64,000 nt of DNA from Epiperipatus broadwayi (GCA_028023455.1 JAQFVV010000286.1:1-64000), one strand, 5' to 3'. Shown: positions 1 through 14,429, counted from the stretch's first letter. Notes: generated by a model not told the origin, from the letters alone. Translations and numbers: made by a program.

Positions 1-734
1 GAATAATTATTTGTAATATTGGTAAAATAGGTTTTGATTTAATTAAATGGTAAAATGTTTAAATAATTTTTAACTGGTCAAATATTTTGTCATTTAAGAC
101 ACCATATTAAATGGATGTATAATTCAGTTATGTAATGTGCTAATTTAAAGGAAGGGGGAAATTGTAAAGTATTCTCCTATAAACAACGATGTATGAGACT
201 ATTGTATACTATATTTTTTTTATTATTCTTTGTAATGGACTTCTAAGGTATGTTATGTTTTCTATAAACTTTTTGTTCTTTATTAATAAATATTTATTTT
301 GTTATTTATTTAGTGATTGCAGTGTCTTTATCAATGCTCTTGGTGCTAAATCAATCATATTCCACAAATGTAAACATTATACAATCTGAACATTACACTA
401 ATATTTTCAAATGTATTATTAGTGATACAGACATATAAATTAAATATTAAACTGATTAGACTGATAATCTATTTGCAGATATGAATATTGCATTAAAATA
501 AATATTAATTTCCTCTGTTGGTCACTAGAGTTAGAATTGCAATTTATTAGGAAATGGGACTATTTCATAATTAATTTTGTCTATTTTCATTAGTAAATTT
601 ATTCAATGTTGATGAAAATTTGATTAGGCATAAAATCCCTTTCCCCTGTGGGTATTTGAATGTTTTCCTAATAGATGGTTATATTATTCCAAATTTAGAG
701 TTTGATGCATTTTGTCTTAGTTAAATTATTTATT
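1..734. other. AT-rich non-coding stretch
   Basis: Very AT-rich sequence with many short poly-A/T runs and stop codons in all frames. A 66-codon frame at 189-389 has a hydrophobic, low-complexity composition expected by chance and no recognisable domain. I see no repeat shared with the rest of the window. Confidence 0.5.
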
Positions 735-910
<176 letters not shown>

Positions 911-975
911 ATGTTTCAAAGGATAAACTTTATTAGTATTCTAAAGGGTTATTGAAGTTGATTTGGCACATAGTA

Positions 976-978
976 TAT

Positions 979-1070
<92 letters not shown>
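976..1070. repeat. (AAT)n/(ATT)n microsatellite with a polarity switch
   Basis: The array starts as AAT units (about 980-1002) and then switches to ATT units, so it folds back on itself at the switch point. It lies only about 70 bp after the 735-909 array. The open frame crossing it (963-1220) is a repeat translation followed by chance sequence. Confidence 0.95.
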
Positions 1071-1071
<1 letters not shown>

Positions 1072-2550
1072 ATACGAAATACACATTACTTCATAGGTCA
1101 AGTGTGTGTCTGCTCATGTTTATTACTAGGATGTCAATTATTTTTCAACAACATGTTTATAAAACAAATCTTAAAAAATTTTATGTTAAATATAGTAACC
1201 CTGAGAACATAATATTATAATTTAGAAATAAGAACTCATATATTTATTAACGAAGAAAGATAAAGTGATATAATAAATCTGTAAGATTTATAAAAACTAA
1301 CCTTGTTAAAAGTGAATCTGATCATGGCAATATGGATGATGAAGTCATTAGAGATATAAGAGTGTGTTGGAGAAGGAATGACAGAAGAGGTTTTTTTATA
1401 AGAGAAAAATTAATTGTACCCTCACTATATGATGATTTATATAGGGAATATTGAGAATGTTAAGCTTTGCAAGAGTGAGTTGAGGTTTCTCCTCCTCTTA
1501 AATTTAGTTAATGATACTTATTAATATTTATTATTGTTGTAATTCTTGGTGTTATCAGCATGAATTACTGTAGGAACTACAGAACCCTAAGCTTGAGTCA
1601 TGGTATTGTTGACCAGTTATTAACTAAATAACTACTTAACACAACAATGAAGACATATGAAAGTTAACTAAAGCATACTATTTCATTTAGAAATGCATTT
1701 TTGGAGATTCTTTACCTTTTTTTTAGATAACTGTATTCATGTATTTAAGATATATTTAAATAGAAATTTAAAAGTACGTTGACTACACAATTATTTTTAA
1801 TTATGATTAAAGAAGCACAATAGATTTCTTAATCTATTATACATAAAGCAAAATAATTCAATTTTTCCAATAGTTATGATTGTATCTAATTTTATATAAC
1901 ATAAATATTAACCTATTAACCATTTTTACTTTTAATATAAATTTTCATAAATTGAATGAATCAAATAAACATTGTTCGGAAGTAAAGTTTCCTTCACATC
2001 TTTATTATTTTTGTAAATTATAACTTTATTTAAATTTTTATGCAAACAGTGATAAATTAATGATTTTGATTCTTTAAAAAACATAATCTATTTTCTTAAT
2101 TTGAATTAAATTAATTGGCTTATTATCAATTTTATATAGTGTTTTCAATTAGTATTTAAAATTAATCAATCTCTCAAAAATGAAGCAATATAAAATTTTG
2201 CTACGTATTTAATCATTCAAATCTTTTGTCTTGCATTCAATTTTCATGATGACATACATATATAAAGTATTTCTGCAAAACTATTAAACTTCACTAAAAC
2301 TCTTTAAGACATATCTCTTGACATGGGTTAAGTTTCAAGTTTATTTCCAGTCACTTCTTTTCAAATACTTATATAGAACTTATTTATATAAACTTTTTTT
2401 TAGTTTATTGACTATTAAATATTATGTAGAACCGAGCAAAGTCCTTTTCTCGTTTGCTTATTTATTTAATTACTTTCATTCTTTATAAAACCCAAATTGA
2501 TTATTTTATAACTGAAATACAGGATTATTAAATACCTGTATCAATATATG
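1071..2550. other. AT-rich non-coding stretch
   Basis: No recognisable gene, RNA or mobile-element domain on either strand. Short hairpins and A/T runs only. Nothing here is longer than expected by chance in DNA of this composition. Confidence 0.45.
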
Positions 2551-2552
2551 TA

Positions 2553-3147
2553 ATATATAGGATATATGAGCACAGACTTTCACACGATCCACCACTCACC
2601 ACTCTATCTCATATCACATTTGTACACATATATGTCAAAAAGATAAATAATCACCAATATATGTATTTCATGCTAAACCAGCAATCATCAGTTGGTCCAG
2701 ATTATCATCTCTACACATATATGCAATAAGTGCTCAGATATATATTAAGATAGCCAATCTTCCCACTTTAATGGATAGGCTTCAATCCACTTCACACTCC
2801 AACTCTTCAACCATTCATCCAATTGAAAATCTGATGAAGGAATGCTCAAAGGCCACCCTTAGGCTGAGATTCTTGTTACACCCATGTTGACCTAAAGTCA
2901 ATCTGATCCATCATATCCATAAAGTGTGAAGATTGGCTATCTTAATATATATCTGAGCATTTATATTGCATATATGTGTAGAGATGATAATCTGGACCAA
3001 CTGAGAATTGTTGGTTTAGCATGATATACATATATTGGTGGTTATTTATCTTTTCAACATATCTGTGTTCAAGTGTATCAGTGATATGAGATAAAGTGGT
3101 GAATTGTGGGTCATGCGAAAGTCTGTGCTCCTATACCCTATATATTG
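2553..3147. mobile_element. Palindromic foldback element, family A, copy 1
   Basis: A long inverted repeat. The left arm (about 2553-2775) pairs with the right arm (about 2920-3147) with few mismatches; both contain the motif TCAGTTGGTCCAGATTATC (2690 region) or its complement (2979 region). The spacer of about 150 bp carries no open frame. Related copies lie at 9205-9774, 21213-21718, 55064-55296 and 62952-63191. No transposase is visible, so this is a non-autonomous foldback/MITE-like element or a head-to-head pair of short interspersed elements. This copy is the best preserved internally. Confidence 0.85.
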
Positions 3148-3809
3148 ATTATTTTAGCAAGTGATATCAGAAATAATATTTTTGATAAATTCTTGTTACA
3201 TCAGCTATTGTCATTTTTTAATTTTGATGTGTAAATTATAGCAATTTTTAAAAACCAGATGCTTTATTACTGGTGGCTTAAGCTATTTCAGGAAATTGTA
3301 CTTTTCAGTCGTTTCATTTTTTACACTTATTCATTAAAATTTTTTGTTTTACATTTTTTGCATTTATATAAATTTCTGGCATATTTTAATTAAGAGTCAG
3401 TTTAGAAAAAAAAATCTCTAAAATTAACACCTTAATTTTCATTGTTTGAATTTTATGTAAAATAAATTAATTATAATTTATTTGCCTACTATTTTGAAAA
3501 ATAGTATTTTTTTTTAATCCTCAATGCAAACTGAAATATTTTGTCTTTTATTTTAAAAGCTCTAGTTTTTCGAAATTTTAAAAATATTTTAATTTATATG
3601 TTTCTGACTTCAATTACTACTTTCTTAATATGATTGTTATTTGTAACTATTATTTTAGTATTAAAATTTACAAAAATCGAGGAATTAATTATACAGGTCA
3701 CTTAAATACTATGAAAATGCTTAGTTTGCTTTTAATTTTATGCTTATTTTATTATTTAAAATATTAACATAAATATAATTATATAAATTTAATATTTAAA
3801 ATAAATGTC

Positions 3810-4495
3810 AATTTAAACTTTGATTTTATTAAAGCTTAGCATGCTTTATATATGTAAAATATTATATTCATAGCATTGGATGAACCTTTCGTATATTCCC
3901 CAAAGTATCAGAAAATTTAAAAGGAAAATGTACAGACAAGTATAATATGATCTTTTGAACTTCCACTTCATTAAACAAACTGCTTAACAATTCAAAGGAA
4001 AAACTGCCTATAGAATCATAACGCCAAATTGTATACAAAATTCAATGCAACCAACCTATATATAATTTTGCATATTATACGGAATGAAGAGTTAATCTCC
4101 TATCTAGATAACTCAGCATATATACCTATATAATAGAGCACTTAAAACTAAGAAACATTTCTCAATATTTATAAATCCTGAACGCAAATATGGCCATAAA
4201 TTTGATTAATTAAATGCTGGAATGGTGTACTCTGAGAGGGAGAACAGAAAACGAAAGAATAAAGAGGCCTGAGTAATAACAAAAGACCGATTCTCAATAA
4301 ACAGAAAATATACAAGCATTCTCCTTACAAAAAATGGGCTGTTTAAATACATTTAAATACTTTTGAATATTAAATAATTAGTAATTGTAAATAAAAAAAG
4401 TTGAGAACACTAAAGAAATTAGATTGCTATGAATATGATATTTTACATATCAAAAGCATGCTAAGCATTATTAAAATCAAAGTTTAAATTATAAA
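3810..4495. mobile_element. Element with about 70 bp inverted repeats (MITE-like)
   Basis: The sequence at about 3812-3880 (containing GCTTAGCATGCTTT) is the reverse complement, with some mismatches, of about 4424-4492 (containing AAAGCATGCTAAGC). The enclosed 540 bp is AT-rich and non-coding. This fits a small non-autonomous DNA element with terminal inverted repeats, unrelated to family A. No clear target-site duplication was found by eye. Confidence 0.7.
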
Positions 4496-4639
4496 GACTA
4501 CTCTTTCCATATGAATCCCCATAATATTTATTTAAATATTACAATAATCCATAAAAGAGTAAAAAATTATTTTTATATAATTTTAATATTTTAACCATAT
4601 ACTTCTAACCATGACTTATAAGTCTATCTCACACATGCA

Positions 4640-5110
4640 CTTGCATATCATCATCAACATTATCAACCACTCAATTCACTGCAGGTTGAAGATCACCCAG
4701 ATTCAATCCAGTTCAAGTTTCTAGTCTTTTTTCTTTACATAATCCCTGAACGTTTTCTTAATTCATTCATCCAAATCATGTGTAGTCTTTTTCTATATCT
4801 TTTAAATCTCTTATAATTGAGTTTAAAATTTCAACTGTCTATCTATTATGATTTCTTCTAGTAATATTGCATCATAATTCCAGTTCAGTCTCTTAATCCT
4901 TTCACTGATGTCAATAACACCTATTTATTTTCATCACCCATGTATTTTCTTTTTGATTTCTTCTTATTACTTCTAACACACACCTCTTTATACTTTTTTG
5001 AGTGGGCTGATGTCTCTGTCTTTTCTCCTCTGTTAAGTGTCCAAGTTTCAGATCCATAAGTAAGAATTGGTAAAATACATTTATTAAAAACTGTTCTTTT
5101 CAGATACATT
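4640..5110 (-). pseudogene. RTE-like LINE, 3' end of the reverse transcriptase ORF
   Basis: On the minus strand, 5109-4921 encodes a fragment with the motif LTYGSETWTL, a hallmark of the region just downstream of the RT domain in RTE-type and related LINEs. Further downstream (4920-4650), relics resembling the family's tail can be read across several stop codons: an ISERIKRLNW-like stretch and then a decayed tryptophan-containing stretch. Only the C-terminal part of the protein is present, so this is a 5'-truncated, inactivated copy. A second decayed copy of the same region lies at 51500-52090 on the plus strand. No endonuclease or RT core belonging to this fragment is visible. Confidence 0.75.
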
Positions 5111-5469
5111 GCATATTTCTTTTCAATACTGTTATTTCTAGCAAAAGCATATGCATTTACATATATAATAAAGCAAAACTGGAATTGAACTTATGAAATA
5201 TATCTTTACTAAGTATATAAATAAATATTAAATATTTTTATTAACAATAATTTATTCATTTTTCTTTTTATTGACATGTAAATAAATCAATGGTATAATA
5301 TAATATTGATATAATATATATATATATAATCATGCACATAAAAGCCCTTTTTTGGCAAATATTATTTTTTTTTCCTTTTCAATGTGTTTCAATTAATTTA
5401 CAATTATAATTTGATGTGATGCATAAAATCTAAGAATTCACTTTCTGTATAATCACTTTATTTACATTT

Positions 5470-8400
5470 ATTATCCCATAGCTTCATTATTTGTACGCTT
5501 TCTGCTTGTAAGCATTTATATTCAATTAACCGATGCCTAATATTTTTAGTGTCTTACTTATATAACTTGCAGATTAAATCACTCAAGTTTCTCCACTTAT
5601 GTGTATATTCCCTTGTTTGCTAACGATCATGTTCAAGCTTAAACAGTAAATTATTTTTCTTTCCATTATCATAAATTAACTTACACCCAATATTCGCTTT
5701 ACTTTTATATATATTTAAATGCTTTTTACTCTCCATACTAATTTTCCATCTCTCCAACTCCCTAGTTTTTATTAATGCATCCATTCTTCTATCCCATTCC
5801 TTGCCACTTCTTCTAACCCAATCATCCCACATTTCCTATAGGTATATTGACTTTGTCTTTATCCAAATCTTCTGCATATTGTACATCTTTCTCCTCCATC
5901 TTGTTGCCTGTTATTTACTCATAAGCCAATTAAATACTATTTTGGCTATCCTCTTATCCATAAATTGCAATCTATAAAACATTATTTCCATTTTTTTTGC
6001 ATCTCTCATATAAAAATTTAACTATCCTATTTCTCCTTAAAATGCCTCCTTTGCCATCAACACATCTGCATTTAATGCATGTCTTCCTACTTCTCTTTGT
6101 GCTTTTTCTAAGTTATGTAACATCCCTTTACTAACATATAATGCAGCATTACCATAAGTTAACCCTGCTACTGCCATTGCCTTCCATACAATTTTGCTGC
6201 ATTATATTTATTATATGAAAACACTGCTAATTTCTTTACCAGTCTTTTTTTTCTTTGCTTCATTTATCAATTTTCTTCCATTCATCCAATCAATTTCTTT
6301 GATTACTTAAGACAATTTCCAAATATTTATAACTATTCACCACATTTAACTTTATATTCCCCAATAAAAATTCTTTCCCTTCTCTTTTCTCAACATTTAT
6401 TGTCATTACTTTTGATTTTTCTTCATTAAATTTAATCCCCATTTCTTTACCCATTCTTGTATCATGTCTTCAGCATAACTTTTATATCTTCCCTGCTTTC
6501 TGTACACAACAACATATCATCAGCAAATAAGACCTGATAGTATATCACTCACTTGTCATGAATGGTATCTCTATCCCTCTTCCTAATATTTCTATTGTTC
6601 TCTCCATTTCTCTCAAATATAACAAAAACAAAATAGATGATATAGGGCATCCTTGCATTAGTCCTACCCCACTTTTAACTTTGATTTTATATTTCCTAAT
6701 TGATGTGTATAGTAATTATTTTGTACAATACCTTAATAAGATCCACTAAAGTTCCATTCATTCCCAAATTTCTATTTCTATTTACTCTATCATATGCCTT
6801 TTCTATATCTTATAAAGACCATATATAACTGTCTACTTATATTCCTACTCATATCTATAATTTGTGTGACTATAAATAAACTATCTCCTATACACCTATC
6901 GATCGAAAACTTTCTTACATTTCTTCCACTATATTATTTTCTTCCATCCATTTTGCCACCATTCCAGTCACCATATATGTGAAAACTTTATATAACATTG
7001 ACATTAATGCTATAGTCTACAATAGTTTTATTTTCTATGATCCTTATCCTTTCCTTTAAATAGTAGCTTTACTCTTGTATTATTCCAGTTATCTGGAAAT
7101 TTTCTGTTCTGTGACATTTTATTAAAACATACTAATAGAAATAATTTATCCTATTTCCTAAATTCATCCCCATCTCTGTTGCCCATCCATTTAAACCTCT
7201 TGCCTTTTCACTTTTGAATTTCTTTCCTACCTTATTCGATTCAACTTCTGTAAACCTAATATTTCAAGATATGCATTTATGTTTGTTATCACTCTGTCCT
7301 TCACATCTAACATCTTTTCTATATTCATTATTTATTTATTTAAGATTGTCTTTAATTATTTTCTAGAGCTATGGACTTTTTCTTATCATTTAGTAATATT
7401 ATCTGTATTCCCCCTATATTCCTTCTGTTAATACATTTCCAATTTTTTATTCCTGTTTGTTTCACTTTTACTAATATCCTCCAATAATTTACTATTTAAT
7501 TTTATTCTCTCTATAATTGTCTATTTTAGCCAACTTCTTTTTTTAAAAAAATTTTTTTTTCATTTTAGATTAACATATTTTTCATTTTTTTTTCATTTTA
7601 ATAAAACATTTATATTCTCTGCATGCTTTTTTCCTCTCATCTACACTTTTATTAATTCTCACTTCACCTAAAACCCTATTTGCCACTATTTGTACTTCAC
7701 TATACCAACCCTTATATCCATCCCCAACAAACTTTTATTTTTTCTTCTCATTTACTTTTTTATCATTCATTCATTTATCTTCCACATTTTTCATTATTCT
7801 TTCTACTTTTATTACTATCTTTCATCACATTATTAACCATTTCTACTATAAAGAAGTTATTATCACTATTACATACTCTTTCTTCATTATCAAACACTTT
7901 AATTTTCCATATTTTATTCATTCCCTCTTTCTCTACTAATACATAATCTATTGTGTGGAATATATTATTTCTAGACCATGTGTATTGTTCCTCATAAATA
8001 TTTGATAAATTTCCAATGCTCAAATTCACTCTCTTACAAAAAAAATTAAAAGTTGTCCATTCTTGTTATCCTTGCCATCAATTTTTTCAGTATGCCCATT
8101 CATATCTTCTATAACCATTATTTTTTTCCATTTGTTTAAAAAATCTGTATATCCTTAGCTAGGCATTCATATATGTTACTGTTTCACTCCATTATAGTTT
8201 AACTATCTCCAGTGATCATATACATTATAGCCATCATCCATTCTTGTCTTCCTAATCTCAAACCATAAATGTTCTTGACACTTAACAATATTTAAATATT
8301 TTTTGAAATAATTCCTATACCACCATTCCTTTTTTCTTTTTTTTTCTATTTATATCCTGCCATACCAAGTCTTCCAATGTAAGTTCTTCTCTTAGATCTG

Positions 8401-8500
8401 TTTTCACTACTGCTAATACCTCAAGCTCTTCACCTTTAACTGCTTTGTTTTGATTCCAGTCACTTTTCTAGTCTCCCACCACCTTGCATATTCAAATATT
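5470..8500 (-). pseudogene. Decayed non-LTR retrotransposon (APE endonuclease + RT + zinc knuckle)
   Basis: Read on the minus strand, domain relics occur in the order expected for one LINE ORF2. A GGGRLEK stretch (near 8470) resembles the start of an APE-type endonuclease. EDMNGH (about 8092-8106) is the equivalent of the GDFNGH motif. YTWSRNN and IDYVL lie at 7984-7937. SDNN (near 7865) stands where the family has SDHN, so the catalytic histidine is lost. RT motifs follow: DIEKAYDRVN (6791-6815), QGCPIS (6638-6657) and LFADDM (6513-6533). A post-RT segment WDDWVRRSGKEWDRR (5832-5780) comes next, then a C...C...H...C zinc-knuckle relic near 5590-5490. All three stop codons and several frameshifts break the frame, so it is long dead. 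Similar domain strings are known from arthropod and other invertebrate LINEs; I do not assign a clade. Confidence 0.85.
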
Positions 8501-9084
8501 CAGATTTAACATTTTTTTTCTTTTCTTAGAACCCTTTTATAAATTCTTTTGACTTTCTTCTCTATTATATTTGTAATTAGCTTGTTTATCACTAATTTTA
8601 AAAATCCATTCCCTCTTTACATTTGCATTTATATATAAACCGGTTACCCTTTGTTTATTTCTTATCTCTCATCCTTTTTAACCTACTTTTTGATAATACT
8701 ATAACTTAAAACCTTATCCTCATTTATAAGTTTCCCGAACTATAATATTTTTTATAGATCAAATCCCCCTAATGCTTCACTTCCTTGTTTTGCTAAGTAC
8801 AATCCATATTTACTATATAATTCCTTCTTACTAATAAAAATCCAATACATCCACAAACATAACCTTATTTTTCTGCATATTTTTTTCAATTACGATCTAC
8901 ATTGATACATAGCGATATCCATCTGTTTAATATAAAATTAATTATAACCTATTAAAACCATACAATATTTTTAAGACATAAAAAAATTGTATATAAAAGG
9001 TAAAATTAATATTTCTTAATCATGTAGTATAAATTAATTGCTTAATATTTGTATATTTATTTCAGTATAGCGTTATGCACTGGG
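8501..9084. other. AT-rich stretch, possibly 5' part of the adjacent LINE
   Basis: Upstream of the recognisable endonuclease relic of the minus-strand LINE. The part up to about 8800 shares the T-rich bias of the LINE, so it may be its 5' region. No motif was recognised. Confidence 0.35.
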
Positions 9085-9121
<37 letters not shown>

Positions 9122-9141
9122 CCCAGTATATATAAATCCCA

Positions 9142-9183
<42 letters not shown>
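9085..9183. repeat. (TA)n array interrupted by AAATCCCAGTATATAT units
   Basis: TA dinucleotides from about 9089, interrupted by two copies of AAATCCCAG separated by TATATAT, then TA again to 9182. TGGGATTT just before the array (9080) is the reverse complement of AAATCCCA, so the tract can fold into a hairpin. Confidence 0.9.
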
Positions 9184-9186
<3 letters not shown>

Positions 9187-9204
9187 TGTTATGTAAAGAT
9201 ATTT

Positions 9205-9368
9205 TAATTAGAGAACATTTGAACCCTGCCATTCAACCTCCCTTTAGTCATCCACTTGATCTTATACAACCGATACACATATTGTCATACATGAGAAAAA
9301 TCTCCAATATGCACATTTCAAACTAAAGCACTGCTCATCAGTTGGTCTGGATCATCATCTGTCACTCA

Positions 9369-9428
<60 letters not shown>

Positions 9429-9774
9429 CAGTGCTCTGTTTATATTAATACAGCAAATCTTCAAACGTTAAACATGCCATCATCATTCGATTTTCTGTGA
9501 TATGGATGGCTGAAGAGTGAAGAAAAGTGAAGCTTATCTATTAAAGTTTGAAGATTTGCTAACTTAATATAAACCAAGCAATGATTATATGTATGTGAGA
9601 AAGATGGTGATTTAGATCAAATGTTGAGTGGCAGTTCTGCATAAATTATGTATACTGGAGATCATTGAGATTTTTTACATGTATGCAGTTATGTGTATTG
9701 GTTATAAGATGGAGTAGATGACTAAAGGAAGCTTGAAAGTCTGGGTTCAAATACCCTCTAATTATATTTAGCTT
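9205..9774. mobile_element. Palindromic foldback element, family A, copy 2
   Basis: The inverted arms run from TAATTAGAG at 9205 to CTCTAATTA at 9774. The left arm holds TCATCAGTTGGTCTGGATC (about 9347) and the right arm its diverged complement (about 9603). A (TA)n run of about 56 bp has expanded inside the left arm (9370-9426). The outer right end contains GGGTTCAAATACC, close to the pol III B-box consensus GGTTCRANNCC. No coding capacity. The arms are more diverged than in copy 1, which implies older age or faster decay. Confidence 0.82.
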
Positions 9775-12700
9775 AATATATGTATTTAAAATTATTATAA
9801 AGATATTTTACACTGTATTATATTGTTGATTTCTTTGAATATATGTAAAAGCAGTATAATGGATTAAACTTTTTTTTTCCATTTTTGATGACAATATAAA
9901 TATATCTATAAAGAAAATTTTAGATTACACAAGAAGCAGTTCTTAATTAACCTATAATTACTTTATAAATATGTCCTTATGATGAATGATAATGGCAGTT
10001 TTGTTCATGATGTTTATTTTTTTGAGTACATTGTACTTTTTATTATCAAATATCATGCAGCAGCATGCATTACACATAGCTGTTTGTGTGTGAACAATAA
10101 CAGATGCATTATAATAATAAAATCAAATATTAAACTTGTCTGTCATTCCCAATAGCATATACATTCTACTTTAAAAAATAAAATTTTTATCTTATTGTGT
10201 TATTTCATACTATTTCTGATATAGAAATTTTTAAAATATATCTGTACCTGCATAAAGACTTCAGTAAATAGCTTATTGCTGAAGCTTTCCACAAAAATGC
10301 ACCTTCAGTGAGTATTAAGAAGTCACCTCCTTGCATGTCTACTACTTTAAGTCTTATAAAAATCTATAGAACAAAAGTTATAGAAATTTTATTCAGTACA
10401 TTTCCTGTCAAGGATTAACTGTGAACCCTATGAAGAATTCAATATGTAAACTTAAGTTTAAAATGCCTTTCATAATGATCTTGCAAAAAACACATAAAAC
10501 ATATTTTATTAGACTATTTAAAAACAACAACTTGTGCGCAAACAATGTAAAATATGTCATCATTATGTCAAGACTTTTACTTAGTATGTCATATTAGATA
10601 TGAATATTTTTAAGCGAACATAAGTGATTAAAAATCTTTTTCATCATACTTAATTTAAATGTTTTTCTAAAAAATCTTTTTTTTTCTAAGTGGACATATT
10701 TGACAATTTAAATTCTATTTATAGAATACAATGCATTGGCTATTGATTGTTAAAGGACGTATGTTGATAATCTTCAAATTATAAGAATCTTTTATAAATC
10801 AGATTTTCTAGAATTGTTTTTAATAAACTTCAAATAATGTCTTCAATGTAATCTATTAATAAAATTAAAAATATTTAATAAGCTCATTTAAAATTTTTCT
10901 AAAATTTTTTATTTGTACAGAATTCTTATGGCATTAAAGATTATTACTTCATAATTATTATTACATATTTTCAGCACAATATATTTAAGAGCCACTCTAC
11001 TTAAAATGTTTTACTATCATATAAAGAATATTAAATAAACAAAAAAAAAATAAAATTTGCCAATTAATTAAAAAATGTAATTGTTATGCATACCTTTTTT
11101 GTCTTAAATGCCTTTCTGAAACTAGTTGGATAAACTTATTCATCATATTTTGGTGATTTAGGTAAAATCAAATCAGAATTATTACAGTATTATTTGGTTG
11201 CTGTTTTTTTTTAATTAAAGTTTTATTTGAAATGGCTTCAAATTATAGAGTTAATAATTATAACATTTTGCCAAGCCCAAAGTTTGTGGTGTTTTTTTTT
11301 CAAGTGTTAAATAAAAATTACAAATTATTAAACAAAATCATATCTTTTATTGTTTGAAAAAAAACCCACATCAATTGTTCATGAAAGAACTAAAGAAGAA
11401 AAACATATTTATGCCATTACTTCTTGTGTTCTTAAAATAAATGAAATTTCAACCATAGTATCAGTTAAATTTTAGCTAAAATTAAAAAGTTATTGAATTT
11501 ATAAGAAAATGTGAACTAGTATAAGTGTGACCAAAAACCATATGCACACACAAGCTATACATACATGTGTGAATATGAGATTTCACAATGTATTATTTTA
11601 TTGTCTTTTTCTAACTGCATTATTTTATTTTTTAATTATTGATAATATTAATTAGTCACATGTTTTGTAACCTGTATGTTTTGTTAAAAATATATAATAC
11701 ATGGATAAATTTTTATATATTTGTCACCAATCAAACCTTGGAGATTTGTGATACATTCTTCCAAGCTAGTAACAAATCTTAAACTAACATTCAGTGTAAA
11801 ATCTTTCAGAACAGGTTTTATTTCTATAAATGTATATGGGCAGATTGATAAAACATCCAATCTCCAAAATCAAATGAATTTAACTTATATGTAACTTTTC
11901 TTGACATTTTTATATTGGATGTTCTGGTATTTCAAATTTTTAACTCATTATATTTGTGTATTTTATGAAATATGCATAAAATAAAAGATACTAGTGTGAA
12001 AAGTTTTACACTAAATGATTCATGCAGCTTGGAGGAGCATATTAAAAATTTGAAAGATTTTATTGTTACAGCATATATTAATACATATTAAAAATGTATA
12101 TATATATTCTATTATTATCACAGATAAACGATGAAATCCTAGTATTATTTCCAGAAGTTTCCACATAATAAAAATATAATAGCTAAATAGCTGACATTTC
12201 AGTACAATAACAAGTACTTTTCTCAGAGCTTCTTCTTTCTCAAACCATAAGAATGTGTGTGATGAGATTTAAAATCATTACTTTTTTTCTTTTGTTATTT
12301 TGTTCTTATTTCCAAATTCTATTGATTGAGAAGTTTAAAAAAATATTATCCTCCCATAGCTTTTTCCAAATATTGTTAATTTTTTTTCACACTTTTCATT
12401 TATGCTTTTGGACCTTTTAAAAATCTTCCCTTAGCAATCTCTGGTCATATTGTTCAATTTTTTCCAGAATATGTATTTTATTAAAATTGATGTCATTGTT
12501 AGTTAATTAAATGTGTGAATAAATGGTGGGTGCATAAGATTTTTTTCTAACTGCTAAAATGTGTTTATTCTATGACTGATCTGTCCAATATATGAATGTA
12601 AACAAACTCTATAGAATTTCACACACACTGTGACACACCAAAGGAATTTTCTTTTTATGGCATGGAAATACTTCATAATTTTTTAAAGGTAGTATAAATT

Positions 12701-12920
12701 GTGTGGATATTATTTGTTTTTAAATTTTATCAGTTACTCTTTTTATATATAGCAGAACAGTCTTAATTTTTGAAGTATCAAAATCTTTTTTTTATTGTAT
12801 AAAAAAGCCTTATTAATAATCCTGTGAGGAAAACAATTATGAAAGAAAATTTTTTTAGTAGCATAGATATCTTTGCAAAAATGGCTGTCATCAGAAAGTC
12901 TCTTAGTTCTATCTAACAAT
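9775..12920. other. Long non-coding interval
   Basis: About 3.1 kb with no recognisable gene, RNA or element. The interval is AT-rich with scattered poly-A/T runs. No frame of interest and no shared repeat seen by eye. Confidence 0.4.
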
Positions 12921-13600
<680 letters not shown>

Positions 13601-13701
13601 ATTGGTTGGTGATAGTCATAAGTGCTTGAGAGATTTGCACTCTCTCAGTTTAATTACAATACCCATTATAAAAAATATTATATGTAATATATCAGCTAGC
13701 A

Positions 13702-13816
13702 ATTTAATGGTAAAAATACTATATTTTTGAATTATCATCAGCTTTAAATGCTGATGAGGATTACTATGTAATTGAAAGTGGTATTAAAGAATTCAAAATA
13801 TAATATTTTTACTGTT

Positions 13817-13872
<56 letters not shown>
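13702..13872. repeat. Short inverted repeat followed by (TA)n
   Basis: AATTTAATGGTAAAAATACT at 13702 is the approximate reverse complement of the sequence ending near 13828. The 35-40 bp arms flank a loop that itself contains a short AGCTTTAAATGCTGATGA hairpin. A (TA)n array of about 48 bp (13825-13872) abuts the right arm. It may be a small MITE that inserted next to, or generated, the TA run. Confidence 0.6.
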
Positions 13873-13877
<5 letters not shown>

Positions 13878-14425
13878 ATGGAAGTACATCAATTTTTCTC
13901 ATTAGCTACAGATGAATAATATTCATATGTCAATAAATAATAAAGAATAAAGTGAATTCACTTATCTTTATAAGTTTATATTTGCTGACATGACTGGGAA
14001 CAAATAATAATAGTAATATATTAGCTTGTTAGATCTGATATTAATCAATTTGAAATTATACTTGTGAAACTAGAAGGTAAAACACTGAATCTCACTTTTA
14101 AAAAACTCTTAAACATTAGTAAAATATCTGTTTGTAAATATTAACTATATACAAATGAAAGTAAACCAAATTTGACTATTCATAGGCTATGGATAAATAA
14201 TATTTCTACAGCCATAAATAATAAAGAATAAAATAAATTCACTTATATCAGTTTCTAATCTTTATAAGTTTTACATTGTTGTAAAGAGTTGTAATTATAT
14301 ATTAATTCAGCTTAAATACAGTATTAATCACTTCGAAATTGCAATTATGCAAATAGAGGATAGAGACTGAATCTTATTTTAACAATCTCTATAACATTAT
14401 TTAAATATCAGTTTAGATATTGTAA
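13872..14425. repeat. Diverged tandem duplication, two units of about 277 bp
   Basis: The unit beginning at 13872 is repeated from about 14149: both contain AATAATAAAGAATAAA, TTCACTTAT, CTTTATAAGTTT, a TTAATCA..TTTGAAATT-like stretch and a CTGAATCT stretch in the same order and spacing. The units differ at many sites by eye, so the duplication is old. No open frame. A 65-codon frame on the minus strand just downstream (14397-14594) is not recognised. Confidence 0.7.
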
Positions 14426-14429
14426 ATAG

